DNA from: Aedoeadaptatus ivorii
Lineage (GTDB): Bacteria > Bacillota > Clostridia > Tissierellales > Peptoniphilaceae
Length of the DNA: 64,000 bases
Direction: 5' to 3'
Assembly (NCBI RefSeq): GCF_900638585.1
Contig: NZ_LR134523.1
Coordinates: forward strand, 1,018,001-1,082,000
In this document: positions 15,033 through 23,459 of the stretch, one piece after another
Layout: every line of letters begins with the position of its first letter
Numbering within the stretch: the stretch's first letter is position 1
Position numbers and translations under genes: made by a program
Notes under the pieces: generated by a model
Told to the model about the DNA's origin: nothing
Databases searched by the model: none
What the model saw: the letters and a program-made list of their open reading frames with translations, nothing else

Positions 15033-17321
15033 ATGAAATTACGTTGGTCGGTACGCAAACTGATCGAATTTACCCTGCGAAGCGGCGATATCGACGGCGG
15101 CGTCTTATCCCACAGGCGGGCGCTCGAGGGCATTCGCCTCCACCAAAAATTGCAAGACGCTTACCCGCCCCGCTTCGAATCGGAGGTCGATATATCGACC
15201 GTGCTCTTCAAAGACGGCACCGAAATTCTCCTAGAAGGCCGCATGGACGGCATCGACCGGGAAGGGGGAGAAATCGACGAGATCAAATCCACCACGGCGA
15301 CAAAAGAAGAGCTGGACGCGCACCCCAACGCGCTCCACTGGGCGCAGCTCAAGTGCTACGGCTATCTCTACTGCAAAAACGAAGAAAAAGACGAGGTGCG
15401 GCTGCGCCTTCGCTATATCCGCGTCGAGGACGAGGCGGTGTTTACCTATACGGAAGTCTTTCAGAAGTCGGATTTGGAGCGCTTTGTCTTCGACGTCATC
15501 GACCGCTACTGGGAAATTCAGAAGCGACTGGACGCCTTTTCGGAAACAGAAATCGCCTCTATGCGCGCCCTCCGCTTCCCCTACCCCCGCTTTCGACCGG
15601 GGCAGCGGGAGACTTCGGTGGCGGTCTATCAAAGGATTCGCGAAAAGGGCGCCCTTCTGATTCAGGCACCCACCGGCATCGGAAAAACCCTCGCCACCCT
15701 CTTTCCCGCCATAAAGGCCGTGGGCGAGGACATCGCCGGGGCCGTGTTTTATGCGACGGGTCGCTCCACACAAAAAGACCTCGCCTTTCAGACGCTTCGG
15801 CTACTGGAGGAAAACGGCCTCGCCACAAAATCCGTAGAACTGGTGGCGCGGGAAAAGGCGTGTCTCAACGACACGACGGACTGCCGTCCCGAGGCCTGCC
15901 CCTATGCCAAGGGCCACTACGACCGCCTGATCGAGGGAATTATCGACATTTACGAGCGCGAAAATATCTTCGACGCCCACACGATTCGCACCTACAGCGA
16001 AACACACCGGCTCTGCCCCTTCGAATTCGGCTTGGATCTGAGCAACTTCGCGCGGGTACTGGTCGGCGACTACAATTACATCTTTCATCCCAAGAGTTTT
16101 TTGGAGCGACTGATGGAGGACCGAAAGCGCACCCGAAAGACGGCGCTCTTAATCGACGAGGCGCACAATCTATGTGACAGGGGCCGGGATATGTATTCGG
16201 GAAAACTGAATGTCGAAGATTTCGACGGGATCGACTATCCCACCGCGCGCCTAAAACGGCTGGCGACGGCGGTACAAGAGAAACTGGAGGCGGAAACGCA
16301 GGCTGAGAATCGCGCCTTTACTTCGCTTCCCAAAACGCTTACGATACAGATCGAAAATCTGATCGACGAGCTGGCGTCGTACTTCGCCGCCGTAAAGGGC
16401 GAGCCCGACGAGACGCTGACAGAGCTCTATTTTATGCTCTTGGATTGGCAGAATCTCCTCTCCTACTACGACGCGGATGACTTCACTTTCTTCGTGCCCC
16501 GCCGGGGCGCCCTCGCTCTGTTGTGTCTGGATGCGAAACAGGTGCTCGCCGAACGACGTAGACGGTTTCTTTCCGCGATCTATTTTTCGGCGACGCTCAA
16601 GCCCTTCGACTACCACGCCCATTGCCTCGGCGCGGGCGACGACGCCGCAAAATACGCCGCGCCGTCGCCCTTCGATCCGGCGCATCTTCTGATTTTGCAC
16701 CCGCCCGAGATCTCGGTGAAGTACAAAGACCGCGTGCGCAGCCTGGATGCAGTGAGCGAGTATCTGCGGATCCTCAGCGAATCCAAGACGGGCAACTACA
16801 TCCACTTCTTCCCCTCCTACGCCTACAAGGATATGGTGGCGGAAAAGAACAAAGACTGGGAAGACGCCATGCACGACCAAACCCCGGGCATGACGGAACG
16901 GGAGCGACGGGCATTTATTCAGCGCTTCTTTGCCGAGTCCCCCGTGCACGGCTATTGCGTGATGGGTGGCGTCTTTTCCGAAGGGGTGGACCTGCCCGAT
17001 ACGGCCCTTACCGGCGCGAGCGTCCTTACCTTGGCGCTTCCCACGATATCGCCCGAAAGAGAGCTCTTGCGACGACAATTTTACGAAAAGGGCTATAACG
17101 GCTTCGACTACGCCTACACCTATCCCGGCCTGATCAAGGTGGTGCAGGCGGCGGGCCGCATTATACGCACCGAAACGGACCGGGGCGTCTTATTGTTGTT
17201 GGATCGCCGTTTTTCCGACCCGGCAATCCGCGCCCTGCTCCCCGACCATTGGCACATTCGCTCTGTATCTTCCCCTGCGGAAATGCAGAGCGCAATCGAT
17301 ACATTTTGGAGGAATCAATGA
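15033..17321 (+). CDS. PD-(D/E)XK nuclease fused to an XPD/DinG-family iron-sulfur DNA helicase
   Basis: The N-terminal 170 residues look like a Cas4/RecB-type nuclease: ILLEGRMDGIDREGGEIDEIKST (residues 64-86) supplies the D...D-x-E-x-K core. Residues 190-762 are a superfamily 2 Rad3/XPD helicase with Walker A APTGIGKT (about 210-217), four cysteines suited to a 4Fe-4S cluster (ACL, DCR, ACP and LCPFE, about 273-330), DEAH box IDEAHNLCD (about 373) and C-terminal motifs GVFSEGVDLPD and QAAGRIIRTETDRG. Such proteins unwind DNA 5' to 3' in repair; coupling to a nuclease suggests end processing, which is inference. The start has RBS-like GGTGATCCT. The stop codon overlaps the trmL start (ATGA). 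Confidence 0.9.
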   Translation: MKLRWSVRKLIEFTLRSGDIDGGVLSHRRALEGIRLHQKLQDAYPPRFESEVDISTVLFKDGTEILLEGRMDGIDREGGEIDEIKSTTATKEELDAHPNALHWAQLKCYGYLYCKNEEKDEVRLRLRYIRVEDEAVFTYTEVFQKSDLERFVFDVIDRYWEIQKRLDAFSETEIASMRALRFPYPRFRPGQRETSVAVYQRIREKGALLIQAPTGIGKTLATLFPAIKAVGEDIAGAVFYATGRSTQKDLAFQTLRLLEENGLATKSVELVAREKACLNDTTDCRPEACPYAKGHYDRLIEGIIDIYERENIFDAHTIRTYSETHRLCPFEFGLDLSNFARVLVGDYNYIFHPKSFLERLMEDRKRTRKTALLIDEAHNLCDRGRDMYSGKLNVEDFDGIDYPTARLKRLATAVQEKLEAETQAENRAFTSLPKTLTIQIENLIDELASYFAAVKGEPDETLTELYFMLLDWQNLLSYYDADDFTFFVPRRGALALLCLDAKQVLAERRRRFLSAIYFSATLKPFDYHAHCLGAGDDAAKYAAPSPFDPAHLLILHPPEISVKYKDRVRSLDAVSEYLRILSESKTGNYIHFFPSYAYKDMVAEKNKDWEDAMHDQTPGMTERERRAFIQRFFAESPVHGYCVMGGVFSEGVDLPDTALTGASVLTLALPTISPERELLRRQFYEKGYNGFDYAYTYPGLIKVVQAAGRIIRTETDRGVLLLLDRRFSDPAIRALLPDHWHIRSVSSPAEMQSAIDTFWRNQ

Positions 17322-17785
17322 CAGTACACATTTGCCTGGTAGAACCGGAAATCCCCCACAACACCGGCGCCGTCGCGCGCAGTTGCGGCCTCACCAAGAG
17401 CGTATTGCATCTGGTGCGCCCGCTGGGATTTTCTACCGACGACCGCCATCTCAAACGGGCGGGACTGGATTATTGGCATCTGGTCGACATCCGCTATCAC
17501 GACAGCATCGAAGAAGTGCTCGACGAATACCGCGGCCACAACTTCTACTTTGCATCCACCAAGGCAGAGCGCCCCTATACCGGCGTATCCTTTCAAGACG
17601 GAGATTTTCTTGTCTTCGGCAAAGAGACCAAGGGGCTGCCCGAGCCGCTGATCGAGGCGCATTTCGAAAACGCCATCCGCATTCCCATGCTCAAGGATTT
17701 CGGCCGAAGCCTGAATCTTTCCAACTCGGTCAATATCATCCTCTTTGAGGCGCTGCGGCAATTGGACTTTCCGGGGATGGCGTAA
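17318..17785 (+). CDS. trmL: tRNA (cytidine/uridine-34-2'-O)-methyltransferase
   Basis: The 155-residue SPOUT enzyme opens MTVHICLVEPEIPHNTGAVA and ends with the knotted SAM site FGKETKGLPEPLI, IRIPML, RSLNLSNSVNIILFEALRQL. TrmL methylates the ribose of the wobble base in tRNA-Leu isoacceptors. Length matches the 150-160 residue family. The start codon overlaps the helicase stop (ATGA), and the stop overlaps the birA start by one base, so all three are translated in a coupled way. An in-frame longer reading from 17249 has no support. Confidence 0.95.
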   Translation: MTVHICLVEPEIPHNTGAVARSCGLTKSVLHLVRPLGFSTDDRHLKRAGLDYWHLVDIRYHDSIEEVLDEYRGHNFYFASTKAERPYTGVSFQDGDFLVFGKETKGLPEPLIEAHFENAIRIPMLKDFGRSLNLSNSVNIILFEALRQLDFPGMA

Positions 17786-18738
17786 TGGCGAACAAAGACA
17801 TCATCCTAAAGAAATTAAAAGAAAGCGAAGACTTCCTCTCGGGCGAAGAGATCGCCGAATCGCTGCATATCACCCGCGCCTCGGTATGGCAATCGGTAAA
17901 GGCGCTTAGAGACGAGGGCTACCGCATCGTCGCCGTGACAAATCGGGGCTACTTTCTCGATACGGACTATGCGCCCCTGGACGCCGATACGATTCGATCT
18001 ATGCGCGCCCCGAAGGACATGGCGGCAGAGGGGATCGTGCTCCAAACGGTGGATTCCACCAACGACGAACTCTTTCGCAGAAACAAAAAGACGCCCCTCC
18101 CCTCCTATTCCTTTGTGGCAGCCGAGAAACAGACCGCCGGCAAAGGGCGGGTGGGAAAGTCCTTCCACTCCCCCTTCGGCACCGGTCTTTATCTGTCGGT
18201 CCTCCTCAAAGACGAAGTATATGTACGGCCGGATTTGATTACGATTACCGCCGCCGTCGCCGCGCGCCGCGCCGCCGCCCGTCAAAGCGAACTGCCCGTC
18301 GAAATTAAGTGGGTAAACGACCTCTACAGCGCACACAAAAAAATTGCGGGCATCCTCACCGAAGCGGACTTTTCCGCCCCCTCCCGTCCCGTCGTGGTGG
18401 GCATCGGAATCAACACCGCCACGTCACAGGAATCCTTCGAGCGCAAACAACTGCCTCGTGCGGGTTCCCTACGCGGTACAGCGGTCGATCGCAATCGATT
18501 GGCGGCGGATTTCCTCTCGGAGCTGCACGCCTGCTTTCTTACAGACCCCCGCGACATACTCAAGGAATACCGCACCCACAATCTGGTCTTGGGCCGCACG
18601 GTCCGCTTTTCCGAAGGCGATATCGTATCCACCGGCGTGGCGGAGTCGATCGACGACAATGGCCATCTGATCGTCCGTGCGGGCACGCGTCGCGTAACCC
18701 TCCGCGCCGGCGAAGTATCCGTCGAAGGCGACTGGTGA
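17785..18738 (+). CDS. birA: Bifunctional biotin-protein ligase and biotin operon repressor
   Basis: Residues 1-65 form a winged-helix DNA-binding domain (SGEEIAESLHITRASVWQSVKALRDEGY). The catalytic domain follows with VDSTNDELFRR, the biotinyl-AMP loop EKQTAGKGRVGKSFHSP, KWVNDLY and VVVGIGINT, and a C-terminal SH3-like domain (GRTVRFSEGDIVSTGVAESID). It attaches biotin to acyl-CoA or oxaloacetate carboxylase carrier proteins and can repress biotin genes. No biotin synthesis genes lie nearby, so the organism may import biotin. It is the third gene of the helicase-trmL-birA operon. Confidence 0.96.
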   Translation: MANKDIILKKLKESEDFLSGEEIAESLHITRASVWQSVKALRDEGYRIVAVTNRGYFLDTDYAPLDADTIRSMRAPKDMAAEGIVLQTVDSTNDELFRRNKKTPLPSYSFVAAEKQTAGKGRVGKSFHSPFGTGLYLSVLLKDEVYVRPDLITITAAVAARRAAARQSELPVEIKWVNDLYSAHKKIAGILTEADFSAPSRPVVVGIGINTATSQESFERKQLPRAGSLRGTAVDRNRLAADFLSELHACFLTDPRDILKEYRTHNLVLGRTVRFSEGDIVSTGVAESIDDNGHLIVRAGTRRVTLRAGEVSVEGDW

Positions 18739-18780
18739 TCGCGTAGATCCACACAGATTTAACAAAATCGAAATAGTGTC

Positions 18781-18809
18781 TTGACAAATTTCCTCCGGGG
18801 CCATATAAT
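18781..18809 (+). promoter_or_regulatory. Consensus promoter of the tRNA-Ser/SRP RNA unit
   Basis: TTGACA (18781-18786), 17 bases, TATAAT (18804-18809): a perfect consensus, as expected for stable RNA. Confidence 0.9.
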
Positions 18810-18832
18810 TATTTACTGTAATCACTGCTCAC

Positions 18833-18924
18833 GGAGAGATGGTTGAGTTGGTTTAAGGCGCTCGCCTGGAAAGCGGGTATACGTTAATAGCGTATCGGGG
18901 GTTCGAATCCCCCTCTCTCCGCCA
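18833..18924 (+). tRNA. tRNA-Ser (anticodon GGA)
   Basis: The 92-base RNA folds with acceptor GGAGAGA / TCTCTCC (18833-18839, 18914-18920), anticodon stem CTCGC/GCGGG enclosing loop CTGGAAA with anticodon GGA, a long class II variable arm and T-loop GTTCGAATC. The 3' end GCCA is encoded. It reads UCC and UCU codons. Confidence 0.97.
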
Positions 18925-18928
18925 GTAA

Positions 18929-19202
18929 AAGTTTGCCATGCTAGATGGGGAATCAGCGGTGCCCTGTAACTTGCAATCCGCTACAGCAAGATTGAATTCC
19001 CGATCGAGGGTATCTTTCTTGTGGTCTGCCCGAAACAAGTGATGTTGAGGAGCGGGTCCTACGCAATAGGCGCTTGCGAACCGTGTCAGGTCTTGACGGA
19101 AGCAGCACTAAGTAAGTCAGTCTATGTGACGTAGATTCGCCTGTTCTGAGTTAACTATTTCGGTAACGCACGGGAAATTTATTCGAAGTCGGGTGCATGG
19201 CT
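18929..19202 (+). ncRNA. ffs: Signal recognition particle RNA (large Bacillus-type)
   Basis: The region matches the long Firmicute SRP RNA throughout: GCCATGCTAGATGGGGAA near the 5' end, GGTGCCCTGTAACTTGCAA, and the invariant helix 8 region GTGTCAGGTC ... GACGGAAGCAGCACTAAG, which binds Ffh. The roughly 270-nt length indicates an Alu domain. Ends are estimated to within about 10 bases. It lies directly after tRNA-Ser, shares its promoter, and is closed by a strong terminator at 19209. It guides membrane and secretory proteins to the translocon. Confidence 0.95.
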
Positions 19203-19208
19203 ACATAT

Positions 19209-19240
19209 AAAAAAAGTACGGCATATGCCGTACTTTTTTT
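19209..19240. terminator. Bidirectional terminator after the SRP RNA
   Basis: A near-perfect palindrome AGTACGGCAT / ATGCCGTACT flanked by A7 and T7 (stem 19215-19232). It serves both the SRP RNA and the convergent racemase-like gene. Confidence 0.92.
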
Positions 19241-19244
19241 ATGC

Positions 19245-19892
19245 TCACTTTCCCCCTTCGCCCCGAAGCCACGGGTGCGAATAGTAGGTGCGAAATCGAA
19301 TTTCTTCGCCAAAAATCTCTGTCATGCGCCGCTCCAAGGGAAAATTGCGCTCGGTCCAAAAAGCGCGCAGCGCCCCGCCCGTTGAAGTCCTCGGCAAGGT
19401 GCGCATAAATGCATCCAGCGGATCATCGATCGCGATGCCCCGCGCCCCGAAAATGCGCCGAAAATCGTCCGCGCGGTAACTGAGACCCGGGCACCCCAAG
19501 ACCAGCCGGTCCGCTTCTCCGCCCAGGCGATCCGCATAGTCGCGGATGATATCGAGGACATAGCTCCGCTGAAAGAGGCCATCGGCGATGGTATGGATCA
19601 AAATGCCGATATCCACATCTTCTGCCGCCGTACCCAGAGCGGGCGTCGCTGTTTTCTTACCTCGGATATAACGGTAAAAGTCGCGCTCCCAGTCGTTTTC
19701 TTCGGGCAAGAAAGACACAAATCGCTCGATCCCCATCGAGAGAAAGCGCGCCACATTCTCTTCGCGGTAGGAAGACGAATCCGCCGCCGGATCGTAGAGC
19801 AATGTGAGGTTTATATCCGGGCGCAGATGGCGAATTCTCGCCGCCATATAGGCCCCCGTTATATCTGCGATCAGTATGCCCAGTCTATACAT
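19245..19892 (-). CDS. Degenerate MurI-like (Asp/Glu racemase fold) protein
   Basis: The 215-residue product resembles glutamate racemase in outline: the start YRLGILIADITGAYMAARIR parallels the MurI FDSGVGGLTV region, and RLVLGCPGLSYRADDF parallels the second catalytic segment LGCTH. The Asp-Ser of the first motif, the ACNTA cysteine segment (here GILIHTIADG) and the Thr-His after the second Cys are all missing, so racemase activity is unlikely. It is also shorter than MurI (about 265). The start has RBS GGGGAGAGGG and overlaps the ispE stop by 8 bases. A genuine murI is present at 44.5 kb. Function unknown; a binding or regulatory role is possible. Confidence 0.6.
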   Translation of the reverse strand: MYRLGILIADITGAYMAARIRHLRPDINLTLLYDPAADSSSYREENVARFLSMGIERFVSFLPEENDWERDFYRYIRGKKTATPALGTAAEDVDIGILIHTIADGLFQRSYVLDIIRDYADRLGGEADRLVLGCPGLSYRADDFRRIFGARGIAIDDPLDAFMRTLPRTSTGGALRAFWTERNFPLERRMTEIFGEEIRFRTYYSHPWLRGEGGK

Positions 19893-20712
19893 CCCTCTCC
19901 CCCCGAACTCTCGTGCGAATCACTGCGGCGTATCTTGCTTTCAGTATAGCATAGGATCGGTCTCGTGCCCTCTCGTCGGCAAAAATTCCGTATACGGTGG
20001 GCCCCGATCCCGTCATATCGGCAAAGGCGGCGCCGGTCGCGTAGAGATCGGCGATCATCGACTCGACTTCGGGGCAGAAGGCGGCCACCCCGGGCTTTAA
20101 GTGGTTTACCGCATATCGCCCGAGTCCTTCTATGTCTCCGTTGACGAGGCAGGCGATGCTCTCTTCCACAGAACCCGCCCGCCGATCCGCAGAAAGGCGC
20201 TGATACGCCACGGGCGTCGATACCGGATACCCGGGGTTCAACAGGAGCAGCGGATACGAAGGAACCGGAACCAAGAAAGTGAGTTCGTCGCCGATCCCCG
20301 TTCCCAAGGCGGGGCGCGATGCGATGCAATAGGGAAAATCCGCCCCCAGGGGCCGCGCAATCTCTCGTAGCGTATCGTCTTCGACCGCCGGCAGATAGAG
20401 GTCGCGCATGCCGCGCATAACCGCCGCGCCGTCCGCCGTGCCGCCGGCGAGACCCGCCCCTGCGGGAATCCGCTTCGCGATCTCTATGGAAATGGGCATC
20501 GGGCCGTAGCGATCTTCCATCGCCCGATACGCCTTATACATCAAATCATTTTCGCCGTAATGGGGGCCCTTTACATGGTATTGCTTCGCCTTTTCGATTT
20601 GAATCGCATCGTGTAGTTCCAGGGGCAAAAAAATGGTTTCTATTTCGTGATAGCCGTCCTCGCGCCGATGGCGCACCCAAAGGCCGACGTTGATCTTTGC
20701 ATATGCTCTCAC
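19885..20712 (-). CDS. ispE: 4-diphosphocytidyl-2-C-methyl-D-erythritol kinase
   Basis: The 275-residue GHMP kinase opens MRAYAKINVGLWVRHRREDGYHEIET, the IspE signature, with the ATP loop PAGAGLAGGTADGAAVM (GLGGGSSDAA in most relatives), ALGTGIGDEL and the C-terminal FADMTGSGPTVYGIF. It phosphorylates CDP-methylerythritol in the MEP isoprenoid pathway, so this organism uses MEP rather than mevalonate. Length is slightly under the typical 285-290. It is followed by the racemase-like gene in an overlapping arrangement and preceded by veg, from which a terminator separates it. Confidence 0.95.
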   Translation of the reverse strand: MRAYAKINVGLWVRHRREDGYHEIETIFLPLELHDAIQIEKAKQYHVKGPHYGENDLMYKAYRAMEDRYGPMPISIEIAKRIPAGAGLAGGTADGAAVMRGMRDLYLPAVEDDTLREIARPLGADFPYCIASRPALGTGIGDELTFLVPVPSYPLLLLNPGYPVSTPVAYQRLSADRRAGSVEESIACLVNGDIEGLGRYAVNHLKPGVAAFCPEVESMIADLYATGAAFADMTGSGPTVYGIFADERARDRSYAILKARYAAVIRTRVRGERDV

Positions 20713-20724
20713 ATTTCCTCCAAG

Positions 20725-20753
20725 AAAAAAAGCTCCGAGCGATCGGAGCTTTT
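20725..20753 (-). terminator. Terminator after veg
   Basis: AGCTCCGA / TCGGAGCT stem (20731-20738, 20743-20750) with GCGA loop and a run of T on the minus strand. It lies just upstream of the ispE RBS, so ispE may depend on readthrough or a promoter I cannot see. Confidence 0.85.
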
Positions 20754-20755
20754 GC

Positions 20756-21022
20756 TTACGATATTTTTAAGTCGGCTACGTCGACGTCGTCTTCTAAGAT
20801 CGTGATCTGTACCGTGGAGGTGAGGACGTCGGAGTAGGTAAAGGAAATGTTCCGATCCGATGTCTCATCCGCCTTGATCGATACGACAAAGAGGGAGGGA
20901 TAAACCGCTTCCAAAATGCCCTTTCGAGTCACAATCCGCTTTCTTCCCCGATTTGCCTTGACGATGACGCGTTTGCCGATGTGCTCTGACAGTTCGTTCT
21001 TAATCATATCCATTTGAGTCAT
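20756..21022 (-). CDS. veg: Veg-family protein
   Basis: The start is ATG at 21022, 5 bases after AAGGGGTG; an upstream in-frame codon would add seven residues with no RBS. The 88-residue product has the Veg hallmark: KNELSEHIGKRVIVKANRGRKR followed by GILEAVYPSLFVV and RNISFTYSDVLTSTVQI. Veg is a small beta-barrel protein of Firmicutes, linked in B. subtilis to biofilm matrix control via SinR, and its gene commonly neighbours ispE, as here. Confidence 0.93.
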   Translation of the reverse strand: MTQMDMIKNELSEHIGKRVIVKANRGRKRIVTRKGILEAVYPSLFVVSIKADETSDRNISFTYSDVLTSTVQITILEDDVDVADLKIS

Positions 21023-21062
21023 TTGGACACCCCTTCTATCCACAATGCGACTATTCTTTCAT

Positions 21063-21091
21063 AGTATACAATAGATCCGAGGATAAGTCAA
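21063..21091 (-). promoter_or_regulatory. Strong promoter of veg
   Basis: TTGACT (21091-21086), 17 bases, TATACT (21068-21063). This fits the known strength of veg promoters in Firmicutes. Confidence 0.8.
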
Positions 21092-21144
21092 GAAAGCAAC
21101 GAAATATAATATCGCATTTGTGGCAACAGGTCAAGCCATTTGCA

Positions 21145-21171
21145 CAAAAAAGGAGCCGGTCTCCCGGCTCC
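21145..21171 (-). terminator. Terminator of the SLH 5'-nucleotidase gene
   Basis: GGAGCCGG / CCGGCTCC stem (21152-21159, 21164-21171) with TCTC loop and six T on the minus strand. Confidence 0.9.
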
Positions 21172-21181
21172 CGATGGGGTC

Positions 21182-23374
21182 TTATGCCGCTTTTTTTGCG
21201 GATTTTTCTACCGGCTTCTCAACCGCTTGGGGTTTGTCCGCCTTGTTCACTGTATCATTTGCCGCATTGGCCTCTTTAATTTGTGCTAATTTTTGAATCA
21301 CCTTGGCGAGTTCCGCTCTGGTCGCGGAGTCCTTGGGATAGAAGCGGTTTTGTTCTCTACCGTTCATAACCCCCATGTTTTGCAAGGGAATCAGGTATTC
21401 CTTCGCCCACTTTGCAATCTGCGCGTCGTCGGCAAAGGGCGCCGGCATCTGTTGGGTGACGGGGAATTTCTTCATATCGACATAGCGGCCCAAAATGGCT
21501 GCCATCTCTTCTCGGCTTACATTTTGCTCGGGCTTAAAGCTCTTGTCTTCGTAGCCTTTGACGAGTTTATTTTCTACCGCCCAGACTACCGCGTTCTCGT
21601 ACCATTTGCCCTTTTCCACGTCGGGGAAGGGGTTTTTCGCGTCTTGCTTCTTGTCTTGTCCTTCCAGACGGGCGAGGGTGGTGACGAGCATGGCGCGGGA
21701 AATCTTGGTATCCGGTTCAAAGGTGGCGCGGGTCACGCCGGTAAAGTAGCCGTCGTTATACACTGACATAATGATGTCTTCCGCCCAGTGGCCCTTGATG
21801 TCGACAAAGACTTCCTCGGGCGTTTTCTCGCCGGGCTTTTCGCCGGATTTTTCGCCGACGGTCATGCGACCTTCGGTCTTGGGGCTAACGACTTTCGCTT
21901 CTGCGATATAATCTGCAAGCACTTCCGAGAGCAGATTGTATTCGCCCAGCTTCTTCTTGCCGGCAAACATCTTGTAGCCGTCTCCGCCCACGGCCATAAA
22001 GTCGTTGGTCGCGAGGGTATAGGTCTTATCGGGATCTAATGCTTCGCTCTTGACCTTCACTTCGATGATGCGGTTTCCGGCGGCTTGTTTGGGATCGTAT
22101 TTTACGGTCATGCCCGCCACGTGGGGGAACTTCCCGGCGGCTTCGGGGGCGGCATCCAGGCCGTATTCCAATGCGGCGAGAATGTCCTTGCCCTTCACTT
22201 CGAGTTTCACGGGATAGTTGGTAAAGGGGAAAGAGGTCAGCACTTCGCCGCGGGTAATTTCGCCGATGTCGATGCTCGCGCGAATGCCGCCGCCGTTGGT
22301 AATCGCCACATCGGCGCCGGTTACCTTCAGCATGGCGTCGGTGAGGAGGTTCCCCAGATTGGTTTCTCCGGTGCGCACGTGTTCTCTCTCGCCGTCTAAT
22401 ACCACGTCGGTCTTTCCAATGACGGTCTCGAGATAGGGTTTGTTGGCTTCTTCGATGCCCGCGATCATGGCGAGAATCTTTTCGTCTTCTTTTACGTTTT
22501 TAAAGAATTCCTGATCGTGGAGCGTGGCCGATTTGGTGATGACCTTTCCGTCTCTCAGGGTGATGTTCACTTCGCCCAATTGTTTTAAGTGGCCGCCCGT
22601 CTGTGCGATCAGGGTGCCGTTTACCATGCGGCCGTCGGGCATTTCGGTATGGGAGTGGCCGTCGATGATCACGTCGATTCCGTCTACCGCCTTGGCGATG
22701 TCGGTGGATTTGATCTCGGTCGAATCGTCTACGCCCAAGTGGACGTCGGCGACGATGACATCCGCGCCCTTTTCCTTCAAGGACTTCACCTGCGCCTTGG
22801 CGACTTCGACGGGATTTAAGAAGAGAATCCCTTCGGTGTTGGCGGGATTGGATTTGGTCTTGGATTCTTCCGTAGAGAGACCGAACATCCCGATTTTCAC
22901 ACCATCCACTTCGATCATGGTCTGATCCTTCAGGTCCCTTTGGCCGGTGGAACGGATGACATTGGCGGCGAGCACCGGAAATTCTGCGGCGCCCGCGAGT
23001 TCAATCAGCCGGTCGTAGCCGTAGTTGTAGTCGTGATTGCCGGGGACCATTGCCTTATAGCCCATGGCGTTCATCAAGGCGACAATGCTCTCGCCGCGGC
23101 TGATCGATGCGAGCGTCGTACCGTGGAGGACGTCCCCCGCGTCGATCAATACGGAATTGGGAATGCTGTCCGCATAGGTCTTTACCTTGGCATAGCCGAT
23201 ATTGCCGCCCTTTTCGTCGGCGGTCGCATGGCCGTGGATATCATTGGTATGGAGCAAGGTTACCGTCTTGGTATGTTGCGCCGTCGCTTCCTGCGCTAGA
23301 ACCTGCGCGGGTCCGGCGATGGCGCCAAAGACCATGGTCAGCGCCAAAAGCATAGAAATATAGGTTTTCTTCAT
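21182..23374 (-). CDS. S-layer-anchored 5'-nucleotidase/metallophosphoesterase
   Basis: The 730-residue protein has a signal peptide (MKKTYISMLLALTMVFG ... VLAQE), a metallophosphatase domain (TLLHTNDIHGH, IDAGDVLHGT, VPGNHDYNYG, IIDGHSHTEM; residues 37-310), a 5'-nucleotidase C-terminal domain (GETNLGNLLTDAMLK, NGGGIR, NDFMAVGGDGY; 330-500) and three SLH repeats (about 527-700: FVDIKGHWAEDII, FPDVEKGKWYENAV, FADDAQIAKWAKEYL). A Lys/Glu-rich tail ends it. It probably releases phosphate and nucleosides from external nucleotides, bound to pyruvylated wall polymer by SLH domains. This implies an S-layer-type envelope. It is a single-gene unit. Confidence 0.95.
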   Translation of the reverse strand: MKKTYISMLLALTMVFGAIAGPAQVLAQEATAQHTKTVTLLHTNDIHGHATADEKGGNIGYAKVKTYADSIPNSVLIDAGDVLHGTTLASISRGESIVALMNAMGYKAMVPGNHDYNYGYDRLIELAGAAEFPVLAANVIRSTGQRDLKDQTMIEVDGVKIGMFGLSTEESKTKSNPANTEGILFLNPVEVAKAQVKSLKEKGADVIVADVHLGVDDSTEIKSTDIAKAVDGIDVIIDGHSHTEMPDGRMVNGTLIAQTGGHLKQLGEVNITLRDGKVITKSATLHDQEFFKNVKEDEKILAMIAGIEEANKPYLETVIGKTDVVLDGEREHVRTGETNLGNLLTDAMLKVTGADVAITNGGGIRASIDIGEITRGEVLTSFPFTNYPVKLEVKGKDILAALEYGLDAAPEAAGKFPHVAGMTVKYDPKQAAGNRIIEVKVKSEALDPDKTYTLATNDFMAVGGDGYKMFAGKKKLGEYNLLSEVLADYIAEAKVVSPKTEGRMTVGEKSGEKPGEKTPEEVFVDIKGHWAEDIIMSVYNDGYFTGVTRATFEPDTKISRAMLVTTLARLEGQDKKQDAKNPFPDVEKGKWYENAVVWAVENKLVKGYEDKSFKPEQNVSREEMAAILGRYVDMKKFPVTQQMPAPFADDAQIAKWAKEYLIPLQNMGVMNGREQNRFYPKDSATRAELAKVIQKLAQIKEANAANDTVNKADKPQAVEKPVEKSAKKAA

Positions 23375-23459
23375 AATGCCCTCCTTCGTGGAACTTAAAA
23401 TGAAACAGTATTATTTTATTTACCCCGAAATCGAAATTTTATAGCGTCCATTTTATGGA

